Of a DNA stretch of 64,000 nt, positions 63,407-64,000 are shown piece after piece. This DNA is from Roseovarius bejariae. GTDB lineage: Bacteria > Pseudomonadota > Alphaproteobacteria > Rhodobacterales > Rhodobacteraceae. The notes under the pieces are model-generated. The model searched no databases, was not told where the DNA came from, and saw only the letters and a list, made by a program, of their open reading frames with translations. Every line of letters begins with the position of its first letter. Positions within the stretch are counted from its first letter, which is position 1. Where the stretch lies: contig NZ_SZWE01000002.1 of assembly GCF_009669325.1 (NCBI RefSeq), forward strand, positions 124,001-188,000, written 5' to 3'. The position numbers were made by a program, and so were the translations under genes.

Positions 63407-63877
63407 TTACAGCCCGATGGAACGGCCCACGCCTTCGGGGCGGGGCAGATGCGACTGTGCCTCGGCCATGGCCGTGACGCGCGACAGGATCCGGGACGGC
63501 ATAGGGGCCACACGCGGGCCGGACAAATCCACGTGCAGGGTCATGCCCTCGCCGGTGGCGGCCAGCCAGCCATCCTCGTGATACATTTCCTGAAAGCTGT
63601 GAAACCGTTTTTCATCATGTGCAATCAGCCAGAAGGAGCAGCGCACCCTGTCGCCCAGTTTCACCTCGCGCAGGTAACGCACATGAAATTCCGCAGAAAA
63701 GGTCGTGTGATTGGCTGATGCCACGTAATCCGGGCCGAAACCGAACTTGGCAAAGGCCTCATCGGCGGCGCGATCGAACAAAACCGTGTAATACCCCATG
63801 TTGAGGTGATTATTGTAATCGATCCAGCCGGGCTCGATTTCAAGGAAACTGGACATGAAAGGCTGTTGTTCGGTCAT
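63407..63877 (-). CDS. Hotdog-fold acyl-CoA thioesterase
   Basis: A 156-residue 4-hydroxybenzoyl-CoA-thioesterase-like protein: WIDYNNHLNMGYYTVLFDRA carries the DxxxHxNxxxY-type active site, VRYLREVKLGDRVRCSFWL is the central helix and strand. It hydrolyses acyl-CoA thioesters, perhaps carnitinyl- or phenylacyl-CoA; the substrate is open. AAGGA lies six bases before the ATG at 63877. Confidence 0.88.
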   Translation of the reverse strand: MTEQQPFMSSFLEIEPGWIDYNNHLNMGYYTVLFDRAADEAFAKFGFGPDYVASANHTTFSAEFHVRYLREVKLGDRVRCSFWLIAHDEKRFHSFQEMYHEDGWLAATGEGMTLHVDLSGPRVAPMPSRILSRVTAMAEAQSHLPRPEGVGRSIGL

Positions 63878-63913
63878 GTCATGTCCTTATTCTTCGCGCC
63901 CGGAGCGCCGTTC

Positions 63914-64000
63914 TCAAAGGCCCAGCTTGGCTTGCACGATCTCGTTCACGGCTTTGGGGTTGGCTTTGCCGCCGGTGGCTTTCATCACCTGCCCCACGAA
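63914..64000 (-). CDS. gatB: Aspartyl/glutamyl-tRNA amidotransferase subunit B (partial, C-terminus only)
   Basis: Only the last 28 codons are present. The end FVGQVMKATGGKANPKAV followed by NEIVQAKLGL is the conserved C-terminal tail of GatB, which binds the tRNA during amidation of Glu-tRNA(Gln) or Asp-tRNA(Asn). Most of the gene is to the right of the window. Confidence 0.9.
   Translation of the reverse strand, partial: FVGQVMKATGGKANPKAVNEIVQAKLGL

Overview
The window is a GC-rich chromosomal segment of an alphaproteobacterium, most likely a marine member of the Rhodobacterales (Roseobacter group). The best markers are a SAM/SAH riboswitch in front of metK (a class known essentially from this order), the gene order miaB-phoH-ybeY-corC-lnt-metK-trmB, irr next to fabA-fabB-fabI, an NDUFA12-type complex I protein, GapR, and a stand-alone Hint_2-type protein. 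No phage, insertion sequence, integrase or CRISPR array was seen. Both edges cut genes: an enolase-superfamily enzyme on the left and gatB on the right.

Layout. 0-8.3 kb (minus strand): catabolic and maintenance genes (enolase-superfamily dehydratase, Zn alcohol dehydrogenase, alpha/beta hydrolase, PcaD-like lactonase, EEP nuclease, then a tightly overlapping four-gene unit: haloacid dehalogenase, alpha/beta hydrolase, threonine dehydratase, macrodomain). 8.4-19.7 kb: FKBP isomerase, a Cys-motif membrane protein, quinone oxidoreductase, irr, a frameshifted membrane-protein gene, fabA-phnA-fabB-fabI (unsaturated fatty acid synthesis), a GcvT/DmdA-like protein, miaB. 19.9-30 kb: OmpA-like protein plus a lipoprotein sharing a novel-looking module, phoH, a PiuC-type dioxygenase pair, ybeY, corC-like, lnt, metK, trmB and a photolyase-like protein that appears circularly permuted. 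30-40 kb: clpP-clpX, NDUFA12, mlaD, DUF2155, aat, accC-accB, a PAS-LuxR regulator and the complete queC-D-E-F set for preQ1.

40.5-52.8 kb is the most interesting block. Acetyl-CoA synthetase, a Liv-type ABC transporter with a Tat-exported binding protein, a divergent ScfR/RamB-like XRE regulator, a receiver-only response regulator, a two-helix membrane protein and an SLC5-STAC-histidine kinase (CrbS-like) lie together. I read this as a locus for sensing, taking up and activating acetate or another short-chain carboxylate. The XRE regulator carries a segment that aligns without gaps to the DHp (H-box) helix pair of the kinase encoded nearby, which suggests a physical or phosphotransfer link through the lone receiver.

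52.8-64 kb: an orphan FliM/FliN-type protein, a DksA/TraR zinc-finger protein, a FadJ-like protein whose dehydrogenase half looks catalytically dead, GapR, a degenerate sulfotransferase-like protein, tRNA-Thr(UGU), a GntR regulator with a PLP decarboxylase, a Hint protein, an ACAD10/11-like acyl-CoA dehydrogenase, a hotdog thioesterase and the end of gatB. Dispersed intergenic elements (a TTTCATCTTTCTCGAAATACTCC-type motif joined to variable hairpins, and CGTACG clusters) recur through the window.
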